Shown: piece after piece, positions 1-8,084 of the stretch | Position numbering within the stretch: position 1 is the stretch's first letter | Layout: the number at the start of each line of letters is the position of its first letter | Assembly (NCBI GenBank): GCA_030149685.1 | Contig: JASLGI010000033.1 | Coordinates: 1-29,940 of the forward strand | DNA: 29,940 nucleotides | Source: Bacillaceae bacterium | Lineage (GTDB): Bacteria; Bacillota; Bacilli; Bacillales_A; Planococcaceae | Direction of reading: 5' to 3' | The notes under the pieces: generated by a model | The model's database searches: none | The model's input: only the letters and a program-made list of their open reading frames with translations | Told to the model about the DNA's origin: nothing | Program-made: the position numbers and the translations under genes

Positions 1-34
1 TATAATAGAAAGAAGTAGAAAAATGATTTCAACA

Positions 35-49
35 TAATAATGATTATCA
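35..49. promoter_or_regulatory. Fur box upstream of fur
   Basis: The 15 bases TAATAATGATTATCA match the 7-1-7 Fur/PerR-family inverted repeat TGATAATNATTATCA at all but one base. The site lies 120 bases upstream of the fur start, so autoregulation by Fur (or control by PerR) is likely. A TATAAT lies at the window's first six bases, and a weak TTTCAA/CATAAA pair flanks the box. I cannot decide which promoter is used. Confidence 0.7.
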
Positions 50-86
50 ACATAAAGTTGTCGATGAAAGAAGGAGTTTGACTGTT

Positions 87-194
87 ATGCAAAAGCGTAC
101 TAATGAAGCGAGGCGTCCGCTAAGCGTTTGGACGAAACGAATGGAGAAACGATTAGAGGGGGCGTCATCATGGAAAGTCGCATTGAACGTATAA
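87..194 (+). CDS. possible 35-residue leader ORF overlapping the fur start
   Basis: A short reading frame begins at ATG 87, ten bases after an AAGGAG ribosome-binding site (71-76), and ends at TAA 192-194, overlapping the first 25 bases of fur in another frame. The product is basic and resembles nothing I recognise. The arrangement resembles the uof leader of Escherichia coli fur, where leader translation is coupled to fur translation. That parallel is inference. It may be a chance ORF, or a remnant of an upstream gene. Confidence 0.3.
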   Translation: MQKRTNEARRPLSVWTKRMEKRLEGASSWKVALNV

Positions 195-625
195 AAAAGC
201 AATTACACGGGGCTAATTATAAGTTGACCCCTCAACGAGAAGCAACAGTCATGGTGTTATTAGAACATGAAGAAGATCATTTAAGTGCAGAAGATGTTTT
301 TTTGCTCGTAAAAGAACGTGCGCCTGAGATCGGTTTAGCTACTGTTTATCGCACGCTTGAATTGTTAACAGAATTAAAAGTAGTCGATAAAATTAACTTC
401 GGTGACGGTGTCGCACGTTACGATCTTCGTCATGAAGGAGCTACACGTTTTCACCACCATTTAATTTGTATTGAATGCGGGGCAGTCGATGAGATTCAAG
501 AAGATTTGCTCGGCGAAGTAGAAAAAGTTGTCCAATCCCGCTTCCAATTCAAAGTGAAAGATCATTGGCTCACCTTCCATGGCGTTTGTAAAGAATGTCA
601 AGAAAAAGAAGTAGAAGATGAATAA
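170..625 (+). CDS. fur: ferric uptake regulator Fur
   Basis: This is an iron-responsive transcriptional repressor of 151 residues, the usual Fur length. The N-terminal winged helix (about 1-85) contains LTPQREATV at 19-27 and the recognition-helix motif ATVYRTLELL at 57-66. The C-terminal dimerisation and metal domain has HHH at 95-97 and two CxxC pairs (C100/C103 and C140/C143), the structural zinc site of the family. Sequence is much closer to Bacillus Fur than to PerR or Zur. I start at ATG 170, seven bases after AGAGGGGG; an in-frame TTG at 128 lacks a good ribosome-binding site. A Fur box upstream suggests autoregulation. A terminator follows, separating it from xerD, so the two are probably only partly co-transcribed. 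The small yqzK gene that lies between fur and xerD in B. subtilis is absent. Confidence 0.96.
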   Translation: MESRIERIKKQLHGANYKLTPQREATVMVLLEHEEDHLSAEDVFLLVKERAPEIGLATVYRTLELLTELKVVDKINFGDGVARYDLRHEGATRFHHHLICIECGAVDEIQEDLLGEVEKVVQSRFQFKVKDHWLTFHGVCKECQEKEVEDE

Positions 626-633
626 TGTAGTGG

Positions 634-662
634 GAGGGATGGCCAGAGCTATCCCTCTTTTT
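634..662 (+). terminator. intrinsic terminator after fur
   Basis: The arms GAGGGATGGC (634-643) and GCTATCCCTC (648-657) form a ten-pair stem including one G-U pair, followed by a run of T. It ends the fur transcript nine bases after the stop codon. The xerD ribosome-binding site begins immediately after it. Confidence 0.85.
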
Positions 663-679
663 GATGAAAGGAGTATTGT

Positions 680-1573
680 ATGGAAGAACAAGTAGCGCAA
701 TATGTAGAGCAACTCGTACAAGAAGGCCAAAAAAGTGAACGAACAATCGATTCGTATCGACGAGATTTGCGTGATTATACAGAATATCTTTATTATAAAT
801 GGCAAGTTCACCAAATAAGTGAAGTAGAGCAAACGCATATTATTCATTATGTGAATGATTTACAAAGAAAAGGTCGCTCTAAGCGGACGATTGCGCGTCA
901 CTTATCTTCTATTCGGTCATTTCATCAATATGCATTGCGTAGACAATGGACGATTCAAGATGCGACGCAATATGTTGACTCGCCCGTTATAAAAGATGAA
1001 GAACCGGTCGTTTTGACGGTTGAAGAAGTCCAGCGACTACTCGAAGCTCCAGGAAATGGAGTACTTGCAAAAAGAGACCGAGCGATATTATATACGTTGT
1101 ACGGAACAGGTATTCGTATGAGCGAACTATTGCAACTAAATGTGAGTGATATTTCTTTAGAGCATCGTTTTTTACGTGTGAGAGGTAATAAAGACAAAGA
1201 GCGAATTATACCGTTGCATGAAGAAGTAGTCAAATATATCGAGGCATACGTAGCTACTCGCGAAAATATGATGCCAGACGAAGCATTATTTCAAAATTTG
1301 CGAAAGAAGCGTTTAAGTCGTCAAGGATGTTGGAAGATGATGAAGAAGTATGCGGACATTGCGCGACTCGATCAAACATTTTCTCCGGAAGTGTTGCGTC
1401 GTTCATTTGCTACTCATTTCGTTGAAAATGGTGCAGATTTACGAACATTACAACATTTGCTCGGGCATCAAGATTTAGGGACGACGGAACGTTACATTCG
1501 GGGGTCTGAAGTGCCGTTAAAAGTTGCGTATGAACGATTTCATCCGTTTACAAAAAAGGAGGAAATAGAATGA
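680..1573 (+). CDS. xerD: tyrosine recombinase XerD-like, with altered active-site positions
   Basis: This is a tyrosine-family site-specific recombinase of 297 residues. By position (fur-xerD-deoB) it is the XerD/RipX partner of chromosome-dimer resolution at dif. The N-terminal SAM-like core-binding domain spans about 1-90 and the catalytic domain about 108-290. Visible catalytic residues are R146 (TGIRMSEL), R240, H263 (LLGH) and the nucleophile Y272 (TTERY). Two family positions differ. The HxxR histidine is glutamate 237 ([11 protein letters not shown] instead of the usual PHTLRHSFATH). The beta-hairpin GKGNKER reads GNKDKER at 169-175, putting asparagine where the catalytic lysine normally sits, with lysines at 171 and 173. 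Fold and locus are certain; full catalytic competence is not. Its stop overlaps deoB as ATGA, suggesting translational coupling. Confidence 0.88.
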   Translation: MEEQVAQYVEQLVQEGQKSERTIDSYRRDLRDYTEYLYYKWQVHQISEVEQTHIIHYVNDLQRKGRSKRTIARHLSSIRSFHQYALRRQWTIQDATQYVDSPVIKDEEPVVLTVEEVQRLLEAPGNGVLAKRDRAILYTLYGTGIRMSELLQLNVSDISLEHRFLRVRGNKDKERIIPLHEEVVKYIEAYVATRENMMPDEALFQNLRKKRLSRQGCWKMMKKYADIARLDQTFSPEVLRRSFATHFVENGADLRTLQHLLGHQDLGTTERYIRGSEVPLKVAYERFHPFTKKEEIE

Positions 1574-2754
1574 AATATTCAAGAATTCATGTGCTCGTTT
1601 TAGACTCTGTTGGTATTGGAGAAGCACCAGATGCAGCTCGTTTCGGAGATGAAGGATCAGACACACTTGGTCACATCGTCGAAGCGACAGGAGGATTAGA
1701 TGTTCCTCATTTAACATCTCTCGGTCTCGGAAATATTCGTGATATTTCAGGACTTGCATCAAGTAACACGCCGAGAGCCTTTTATGGGAAAATGGAAGAA
1801 CGTTCAATCGGTAAAGATACGATGACAGGACATTGGGAATTGATGGGTTTACTCATTGACCGCCCGTTTAAAACGTATCCAGAAGGGTTTCCTCAAACGC
1901 TTATCGAAGAGCTTGAGCGTCAAACCGGCCGAAAAGTGATCGGAAATAAGCCGGCGAGCGGAACGGCGATCATTGATGAGCTCGGACCAGAGCAATTAGA
2001 AACAGGAGCGCTCATCGTTTATACATCTGCAGACCCTGTATTACAAATTGCAGCTCACGAAGAAGTGATTCCTTTAGAAGAGCTGTACCGGATTTGTGAA
2101 ATCGCACGAGAGTTAACGAAACAACCAGAACATCTCGTCGGTCGCGTAATTGCTCGTCCTTATGTAGGAAATCCAGGTGCTTTTGTTCGTACGTCGAATC
2201 GTCATGACTATGCATTGAAGCCATTCGGTCGAACGGTATTGAATGAATTAAAAGATGCTAAAAAAGATGTCATCGCGGTTGGAAAAATTAATGATATTTA
2301 TAATGGAGAAGGAATGACTGAAGCGTATCGTACACGAGATAATATGGACGGGATAGACACGTTATTGCGTGTGATGCAACGCCCATTTGAAGGGATAAGC
2401 TTTACAAACCTTGTCGATTTTGATGCGAAATATGGGCATCGGCGTGACCCTCAAGGATATCGGGAAGCATTAGAAGCGTTTGATCGTCGTTTACCAGAAA
2501 TTTTAGAAGCGATGAATGATGAGGATCTGCTTATTATTACAGCAGATCACGGAAACGATCCGACAGCACCAGGTACGGACCATACGAGAGAATATGTGCC
2601 ACTTCTCGTCTATTCTCCGAGAGAGCAACGAGGGATGTCACTAGGTGTTCGTTCATCGTTTGCAGATGTCGGAGCGTCGATTGCTCAAAACTTTGGTGTT
2701 CGTCACCCGGATATTGGGGAAAGTTTTTTACCACTTCCAAAGAAGGTGAAATGA
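1570..2754 (+). CDS. deoB: phosphopentomutase
   Basis: This cytoplasmic enzyme interconverts (deoxy)ribose 1-phosphate and 5-phosphate, linking nucleoside phosphorolysis to the pentose phosphate pathway. The 394-residue length fits the Bacillus family. It belongs to the alkaline-phosphatase superfamily: the metal-binding aspartate is D12 (VLDSVG), the phosphorylated threonine is T84 in the KDTMTGHWE motif, and the C-terminal metal ligands lie in TADHGND and [12 protein letters not shown]. An AAGGAGG site precedes the ATG, which overlaps the xerD stop. It lies directly before pdp. The purine nucleoside phosphorylase gene (pupG/punA) that usually follows is missing here. Confidence 0.97.
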   Translation: MKYSRIHVLVLDSVGIGEAPDAARFGDEGSDTLGHIVEATGGLDVPHLTSLGLGNIRDISGLASSNTPRAFYGKMEERSIGKDTMTGHWELMGLLIDRPFKTYPEGFPQTLIEELERQTGRKVIGNKPASGTAIIDELGPEQLETGALIVYTSADPVLQIAAHEEVIPLEELYRICEIARELTKQPEHLVGRVIARPYVGNPGAFVRTSNRHDYALKPFGRTVLNELKDAKKDVIAVGKINDIYNGEGMTEAYRTRDNMDGIDTLLRVMQRPFEGISFTNLVDFDAKYGHRRDPQGYREALEAFDRRLPEILEAMNDEDLLIITADHGNDPTAPGTDHTREYVPLLVYSPREQRGMSLGVRSSFADVGASIAQNFGVRHPDIGESFLPLPKKVK

Positions 2755-4055
2755 TGCGATTTCTCGATATTTTAATGAAGAAAAGAAATGGCGAAGTATT
2801 AACAGAAGAAGAGATTGATTACTTTGTAGAAAAATATACAGCGGATGCCATTCCTGATTATCAAGCGAGTGCTTTTTTGATGACTATCTTTTATGAAGGA
2901 ATGACAGAGAAAGAACAAGGGTATTTAACATTAGCGATGGCACGTTCAGGAGATACAGTCGACTTATCATCGATCGAAGGAATAAAAGTTGATAAACATT
3001 CGACAGGAGGCGTCGGAGATAATGTAACTCTTATTGTCACACCGCTAGTTGCGTCATGTGGCGTTCCAGTAGCGAAAATGAGTGGACGAGGACTCGGTCA
3101 TACCGGGGGAACAATTGATAAGTTAGAGGCGATTCCTCACTTTGAAACTTCCCTTTCAGAGCAGTCGTTCATTCAACAAGTAAATGAAAAAAAGCTCGCT
3201 GTCGTTGGACAAACAGGAAACTTAACGCCTGCTGATAAAAAAATATACGCTTTACGAGATGTGACAGCTACCGTTGATAGCATTCCGTTGATTGCAAGTT
3301 CTATTATGAGTAAAAAGATTGCAGCAGGTGCGGATAAAATCGTTCTCGATGTGAAAGTCGGAAGTGGGGCGTTTATGAAAACGCTTGAAGAAGCAGAAAA
3401 ACTTGCTCATGCGATGACAGCGATTGGAAAAAACGTTGGAAGAGAAACGATTGCTGTATTATCAAATATGGATGAGCCACTCGGTCAAGCGATCGGCAAT
3501 GGGTTAGAAGTAGATGAAGCTGTACGTGTGTTAAAAGGAGAAGGGCCACGTGATGTAGAACAATTAAGTATCGTCTTAGGTGCGTGGATGCTCGTCCTTG
3601 CTCATCGTGTTGAAACGTTGGAAGAAGGAGAACACTTACTTCAACAGAAATTAATGTCAGGAGAAGCATTAGAAAAGTTTCGTACAATGGTGACCGCTCA
3701 AGGAGGAGATCCTTCCTTTATTGAAGGGCCTCCGTTAACACGCCCTTCGTGGACAAAAGATGTCATCGCTTTGGAAGAAGGGTATATTCAATCGATTCAT
3801 TCTGAACGACTCGGTATAGCATCGATGACATTAGGTGCAGGTCGAGCGACAAAAGATGATACAATTGATATGAATGTCGGCCTTTACTTGCATAAAAAAG
3901 TAGGAGATTATGTTCAACAAGGTGAACGTCTCGTTACGATTTATGCGAGTGAGGAAGATGTGAAAGAAGTAGAATCGATGATTCATGAAGCGTATGTGAT
4001 CGGTAAAGCGCCTGTAAATAAGCGCCCACTGATTTATCAAACGGTTCGTGAATAA
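2754..4055 (+). CDS. pdp: pyrimidine-nucleoside phosphorylase
   Basis: This enzyme cleaves uridine, deoxyuridine and thymidine with phosphate to the free base and (deoxy)ribose 1-phosphate, which DeoB then uses. Its length is 433 residues, as in B. subtilis Pdp. Diagnostic motifs are KVDKHSTGGVGD, the family signature SGRGLGHTGGTIDKLE, IASSIMSKKIAAGAD, and the C-terminal barrel-sandwich segment around LGAGRATKDD. ATG 2751 and ATG 2754 are adjacent. I chose 2754 because it matches the family start (MRxxDI) and gives better spacing from AGAAGGTG, so the gene overlaps the deoB stop by one base. In spore formers the dacF-spoIIA block typically follows this area; here lysA follows 24 bases later. 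Confidence 0.96.
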   Translation: MRFLDILMKKRNGEVLTEEEIDYFVEKYTADAIPDYQASAFLMTIFYEGMTEKEQGYLTLAMARSGDTVDLSSIEGIKVDKHSTGGVGDNVTLIVTPLVASCGVPVAKMSGRGLGHTGGTIDKLEAIPHFETSLSEQSFIQQVNEKKLAVVGQTGNLTPADKKIYALRDVTATVDSIPLIASSIMSKKIAAGADKIVLDVKVGSGAFMKTLEEAEKLAHAMTAIGKNVGRETIAVLSNMDEPLGQAIGNGLEVDEAVRVLKGEGPRDVEQLSIVLGAWMLVLAHRVETLEEGEHLLQQKLMSGEALEKFRTMVTAQGGDPSFIEGPPLTRPSWTKDVIALEEGYIQSIHSERLGIASMTLGAGRATKDDTIDMNVGLYLHKKVGDYVQQGERLVTIYASEEDVKEVESMIHEAYVIGKAPVNKRPLIYQTVRE

Positions 4056-4079
4056 ATGACTGTGAAAGGGGATAGGGAA

Positions 4080-5399
4080 ATGTATTTATATGGGACACAG
4101 AAAGTGAATGAACAAGGGCATTTAGAAATTGGAGGTGTGGATACGACCGAGCTTGCGCGTACGTATGGTACGCCCCTAATCGTCTATGATATCGCTCATT
4201 TTAAAAATCGAGCAAATGGATTTAAAAAGACTTTTGAAGATTTAGGTGTAACTGCACAAGTAGCTTATGCGAGTAAAGCGTATTCTTCAATAGCGATTTA
4301 TCAATTAGCGAATGCGCTCGGTTTATCACTTGATGTCGTATCAGGGGGAGAGTTATATACAGCGATGCAAGCAGGGTTTCCGGCAGAACGTATTCACTTT
4401 CATGGAAACAACAAAGGACGCCAAGAAATTGAAGAGGCGTTTGATGCAGGAATCGGTTGCATCGTTTTAGATAACTTTTATGAAATTGAACTTGTCGATA
4501 CGATTGCTCGAGAAAAAGGGAAGACAATGCCTGTATTATTACGCGTAACACCAGGAGTAGAGCCTTCCACTCATAGCTACATTACGACAGGGCAAGAGGA
4601 TTCGAAGTTTGGCTTCGATTTAAAAAATGGTCAAGCCGATGAAGCATATCGCCTCGTGCAAGAAAAAGAAACTTTTGAATTGCTCGGACTTCATGCGCAC
4701 ATCGGTTCGCAAATTTTTGATGCAGAAGCATTTCGTCATGCAGCAGAAGTGTTGATGGATAAAATGGTTGAATGGCGTCAGCGCGATTCGTTTGTTTGTC
4801 CCGTACTTAATCTCGGTGGCGGATTTGGTATTCGCTATACGGAAGAAGATACGCCGCTTGAGCCAGAACAATATGTGCGTGGCATGACAGAAGCAGTCGT
4901 TGAGTTGTCTAAGCATTATGAATATCCAATGCCTGAAATTTGGATTGAACCAGGTCGTTCATTGATCGGAGAGGCAGGAACGACGATTTATGAAGTTGGA
5001 AGTGCAAAAGAAGTGCCTGGGACACGTACGTATGTAGCTGTTGATGGAGGTATGCACGACAATATTCGTCCAGCGCTTTACGATGCTGATTATAGCGCAG
5101 CGGTCGCAAATAAAATGACGACACCACATGAGACGGTCGTAACGATTGCCGGGAAATGTTGTGAGTCAGGAGATCAATTAATGCAAAATGCTTCGCTCGC
5201 GCCGATGGAAGCAGGAGATTTACTTGCAATGTTTTGTACGGGAGCGTATACGTATTCGATGGCAAGTAATTATAACCGCTTTTCAAAGCCGGCCGTCGTT
5301 TTTGTAGAAAATGGACAGCATACATTAGTCGGTAAACGAGAAACATATGAAGACTTAATCCGACTAGATGTCGCTTTGCCAACAAATTGGCTCGATTAA
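4080..5399 (+). CDS. lysA: diaminopimelate decarboxylase
   Basis: This PLP enzyme makes L-lysine from meso-diaminopimelate, the last step of lysine synthesis. The 439-residue length equals B. subtilis LysA. The PLP-binding lysine is K66 in AYASKAYSS, within an alanine-racemase-type barrel that also shows SLDVVSGGELYTA, HFHGNNK, HIGSQIFD and GGGFGIRY. The C-terminal domain carries the active-site CCESGD and the FCTGAY motif. I chose ATG 4080 because it matches the family N-terminus (MYLYGT) and follows GAAAGGGGAT; an in-frame ATG at 4056 directly abuts the pdp stop. A strong terminator follows two bases after the stop. Confidence 0.97.
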   Translation: MYLYGTQKVNEQGHLEIGGVDTTELARTYGTPLIVYDIAHFKNRANGFKKTFEDLGVTAQVAYASKAYSSIAIYQLANALGLSLDVVSGGELYTAMQAGFPAERIHFHGNNKGRQEIEEAFDAGIGCIVLDNFYEIELVDTIAREKGKTMPVLLRVTPGVEPSTHSYITTGQEDSKFGFDLKNGQADEAYRLVQEKETFELLGLHAHIGSQIFDAEAFRHAAEVLMDKMVEWRQRDSFVCPVLNLGGGFGIRYTEEDTPLEPEQYVRGMTEAVVELSKHYEYPMPEIWIEPGRSLIGEAGTTIYEVGSAKEVPGTRTYVAVDGGMHDNIRPALYDADYSAAVANKMTTPHETVVTIAGKCCESGDQLMQNASLAPMEAGDLLAMFCTGAYTYSMASNYNRFSKPAVVFVENGQHTLVGKRETYEDLIRLDVALPTNWLD

Positions 5400-5400
5400 A

Positions 5401-5445
5401 AAACAAGCGTCTTTTCCTTTTGAGGATCAAAGACGCTTGTTTTCT
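5401..5445. terminator. bidirectional terminator between lysA and ypuF
   Basis: A perfect 14-base inverted repeat, AAACAAGCGTCTTT (5401-5414) and AAAGACGCTTGTTT (5429-5442), has a T-rich tail on each strand. It serves the convergent lysA and ypuF genes. The ypuF stop codon (5427-5429) reaches the edge of the right-hand arm. Confidence 0.93.
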
Positions 5446-5948
5446 TTCGATTTTCGCTGTTTTTTCGCTTGTATACGCGCCGCGATTACATCGGTTCGGT
5501 CGCGTAGTTTATGTTTATGAATGAGCAATGGATCATTAGGAGAATGCAGTGCCATTCGTTGCTTTTCATTTTCGTAAGATGAGTGAATATGTTTATTTGT
5601 TAGTTGAAGAGAAAATGGCCGAAAATCTTCACCTCGTCGAACGCTCCATAGAGAATGATCGAGCTTTTTTAAAAGGACATTCCATGAAAACGGAACGTCA
5701 GGAAGCGGTCGTAAAAGTAAGAGGCGCTGTTTGGCATTCGCTAATGTTTTTTCAGCCCCTTTAAAGTTTCCTCGACGCCAATGATATAAACCAGTAGATA
5801 GTAAAATAAGGGCGACGAGCCAATGGTTTTTATTACGAGGTTCCTTCTTTTTCCATAATTCTTCTAAAACTTCATGACATTCGAAGTAATCTTGATTTTC
5901 ATTAAAATAAACAATAAACTGAACGAAGAGAGGATGTTGTGCAATCAT
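5427..5948 (-). CDS. ypuF: DUF309 family protein, YpuF-like
   Basis: This is a small cytoplasmic protein of 173 residues with no established biochemical role. The DUF309 signature YFECHEVLEELWK lies at about 21-33, followed by helices LVALILLSTGLYHWRRGN and GAEKTLANAKQRL that fit the all-alpha fold of the family. The C-terminal 50 residues are basic and low in complexity (KKQRKSKENKR) and lie outside the domain. It is the only minus-strand gene between lysA and scpA, where B. subtilis also has ypuF plus other genes (ppiB, the riboflavin operon). The ATG follows an AAGGCGGGC-like site and a good minus-strand promoter. Confidence 0.8.
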   Translation of the reverse strand: MIAQHPLFVQFIVYFNENQDYFECHEVLEELWKKKEPRNKNHWLVALILLSTGLYHWRRGNFKGAEKTLANAKQRLLLLRPLPDVPFSWNVLLKKLDHSLWSVRRGEDFRPFSLQLTNKHIHSSYENEKQRMALHSPNDPLLIHKHKLRDRTDVIAARIQAKKQRKSKENKRL

Positions 5949-5984
5949 AGTTGCCCGCCTTTTCTTAAATTGTACGTGTAGTTT

Positions 5985-6013
5985 ATCATAGGTGGTATCG
6001 TCCGTCTATTGAA
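5985..6013 (-). promoter_or_regulatory. sigma-A-type promoter for ypuF
   Basis: On the minus strand TTCAAT (6008-6013) and TATGAT (5985-5990) are separated by 17 bases, 37 bases upstream of the ypuF start. The region also carries the scpA leader on the plus strand, with a weaker TTGTAC/TGGTAT pair at 5970-5998. Confidence 0.5.
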
Positions 6014-6029
6014 GCGAAGGAGGAGTTCG

Positions 6030-6758
6030 ATGTCGTATGAAGTAAAGTTAGATGTATTTGAAGGACCGCTCGATTTATTGTTGCATTTAATTCGTCGATT
6101 AGAAGTTGATATTTATGATATTCCGATGGCGGAATTAACTCAACAATATTTAGAGCATATTGAAGCGATGCGCATTTTAGAACTCGATGAATTGAGTGAG
6201 TATTTAGTATTAGCAGCGACATTAATCGAAATTAAAAGTAAAACATTATTGCCAACACATGATGCAGAGGAAGTACTTGATGATTGGCAAGAAGAAGACC
6301 CGCGGGAAACGCTCGTCGAACGTCTCCTTCAATATGAAAGGTATAAAAAAGCCGCGCAAAAACTTGAAGAGAAAGCTGAAGAGCGAGGCGAACATTATTC
6401 GAAATTACCTGCTCCGGTGGAAGAAAAAGAAGAGCGATTAGATGATTCGCCACTCAACGTTTTCGATCTAATTTATGCATTCCAAAAGATGCTCGACCGA
6501 AAAAAATTGAAAGAACCGATGACAGCAACACTTGAACGAGTCGAATATAGTGTTGAAGAAAAATTAACCTTCGTTCAAAATGTGTTACAATCAGCAACGG
6601 CACCTGTTTATTTTGACGATTTATTTGAAGGTGAACAAATTGAAGAAATCGTCGTTACTTTTTTGGCGATTTTAGAATTAGCGAAAAACCAACAAATTTT
6701 ATTGCTTCAAAAAGAAAACTTCGGTCCTTTATTGCTTGAATGGAGAGAAGCAGAATGA
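6030..6758 (+). CDS. scpA: segregation and condensation protein A
   Basis: ScpA is the kleisin subunit that bridges SMC heads and works with ScpB in chromosome condensation and segregation. The 242-residue protein opens with the kleisin motif VFEGPLDLLLHLI (about 8-20), continues through TQQYLEHIEAM and an ALAATLIEIKSK-like helix, has a charged linker (about 90-145), and ends in the winged-helix domain that docks on the SMC head (TFLAILELAKNQQILLLQ). ATG 6030 is chosen because GAAGGAGGAG lies at optimal spacing; a TTG upstream would overlap that site. It overlaps scpB by four bases (ATGA). Confidence 0.97.
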   Translation: MSYEVKLDVFEGPLDLLLHLIRRLEVDIYDIPMAELTQQYLEHIEAMRILELDELSEYLVLAATLIEIKSKTLLPTHDAEEVLDDWQEEDPRETLVERLLQYERYKKAAQKLEEKAEERGEHYSKLPAPVEEKEERLDDSPLNVFDLIYAFQKMLDRKKLKEPMTATLERVEYSVEEKLTFVQNVLQSATAPVYFDDLFEGEQIEEIVVTFLAILELAKNQQILLLQKENFGPLLLEWREAE

Positions 6759-7348
6759 AAGAAAAGACATTACAAGGCGCATTAGAGAGTTTATTATTTA
6801 TGGCGGGAGATGAAGGTTTATCGCTCGCAGCTCTCGCTCATTTAACAGAAATGAATGAGCCTGTCGTAAGAGAACAATTAAAAGAAATGAAAAAGTATTA
6901 TGAAGAAACGAATTCTCACGGATTACTGCTGACACAATTCGGGGAAGAATATCGTTTCGTTACAAAATCTTTATACAAAGATGAAATTGAACGAATGCTT
7001 GAAAATCCAACGAAACAGATGCTGACACAAGCATCGCTTGAAGTATTAGCAATTATCGCATATGAACAGCCTGTAACGAAAGCATCGATCGATGATATTC
7101 GGGGAGTGAGTTCAGAAGGTCCTGTACAAACACTCGTCTCTCGGGGACTAATTGAAGAAAAAGGTCGGTTAGAACAACCCGGGAACCCGAAATTGTATGG
7201 TACGACACAACACTTTTTAGATCGATTCGGATTACAGACGTTAGAAGATTTGCCCGCATTGGAAGTCGAAACGACGTTAGATGATATGAAACGAGAAAGC
7301 AAGCAGTTAATCGAAGAGTTTCAAGCGACATTCCAAGAGGAGGAATAA
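6755..7348 (+). CDS. scpB: segregation and condensation protein B
   Basis: ScpB dimerises through winged-helix domains and binds the ScpA linker within the SMC-ScpAB complex. Of 197 residues, about 1-80 and 85-165 form the two winged helices. Recognisable segments are ALESLLFMAGDEGLS near the start, LTQASLEVLAIIAYEQPVTKA, IDDIRGVSSEGPVQTL and LYGTTQHFLDRFGL. The start at 6755 overlaps the scpA stop and follows GGAGAG by seven bases. It is followed two bases later by rluB. The dacB-spmA-spmB genes that separate scpB from rluB in B. subtilis are absent. Confidence 0.96.
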   Translation: MKEKTLQGALESLLFMAGDEGLSLAALAHLTEMNEPVVREQLKEMKKYYEETNSHGLLLTQFGEEYRFVTKSLYKDEIERMLENPTKQMLTQASLEVLAIIAYEQPVTKASIDDIRGVSSEGPVQTLVSRGLIEEKGRLEQPGNPKLYGTTQHFLDRFGLQTLEDLPALEVETTLDDMKRESKQLIEEFQATFQEEE

Positions 7349-7350
7349 AG

Positions 7351-8082
7351 ATGGAAAGAGTACAAAAAGTTATTGCACAAGCAGGTGTGACATCACGAAG
7401 AAAGGCCGAACAATTAATCGTTGAAGGTCGTGTGAAAGTCAATGGAGAAGTAGTGAAAGAATTAGGTGTAAAAGTATCGCCGAAAGATCGTGTAGAAGTA
7501 GATGGAGTACCTGTTGAAAAAGAAGCACCTGTTTATTATGTGTTAAATAAACCGACGGGTGTATTGTCAACTGTTGAGGACGATCGAGGTCGAAAAACAG
7601 TGATCGATTTAATGTATCATGTTCCTGAACGAATATTTCCTGTCGGACGTCTGGATTATGACACATCAGGAGTTTTATTATTGACGAATGACGGAGATTT
7701 TTCATATAAATTAACGCACCCGAAATATGAAGTGAAAAAAGTGTATGTCGCACGTGTAGAAGGAAATCCCGAGCGCTTTAAACTACGAAAATTAGAGCGT
7801 GGTATTCAGTTAGAAGATGGCAAAACAGCACCGGCTCGTGTCCGAAAATTGCGCTTTAATAAAAAATCAGGAGATGCGATTATTGAGATTACAATCCATG
7901 AAGGACGAAATCGTCAAGTGCGTCGAATGTTTGATGCAATCGGACATCCTGTTGTTAAACTAACACGAGAGCAGTTCGGAATTATTCATGTACATGGTCT
8001 AAATGCGGGGGAATCTCGTGCGTTAACTCCTCATGAAGTGAAACAATTGCATGTTCTTGCAGAAACAGGGAACCTTAATTAA
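7351..8082 (+). CDS. rluB: 23S rRNA pseudouridine synthase RluB
   Basis: This enzyme converts a uridine of 23S rRNA (2605 in Escherichia coli numbering) to pseudouridine. The 243 residues comprise an N-terminal S4 RNA-binding domain (about 1-60, with AQAGVTSRRKAEQLI and GRVKVNG) and an RsuA/RluB-type catalytic domain. The catalytic aspartate is D102 in VGRLDYDTSGVLLLTNDG. The C-terminal GRNRQVRRMFDAIGHPVVKL motif is typical. A strong GAGGAGG site lies before the ATG. The reading frame runs two bases upstream of the ResA-like gene. Confidence 0.95.
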   Translation: MERVQKVIAQAGVTSRRKAEQLIVEGRVKVNGEVVKELGVKVSPKDRVEVDGVPVEKEAPVYYVLNKPTGVLSTVEDDRGRKTVIDLMYHVPERIFPVGRLDYDTSGVLLLTNDGDFSYKLTHPKYEVKKVYVARVEGNPERFKLRKLERGIQLEDGKTAPARVRKLRFNKKSGDAIIEITIHEGRNRQVRRMFDAIGHPVVKLTREQFGIIHVHGLNAGESRALTPHEVKQLHVLAETGNLN

Positions 8083-8084
8083 CG

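Noticed and set aside
4909..5430. A 173-codon minus-strand frame opposite lysA.
   Set aside because: It lies fully within a strongly conserved gene, with no ribosome-binding site and no family resemblance. It is a frame shadow.
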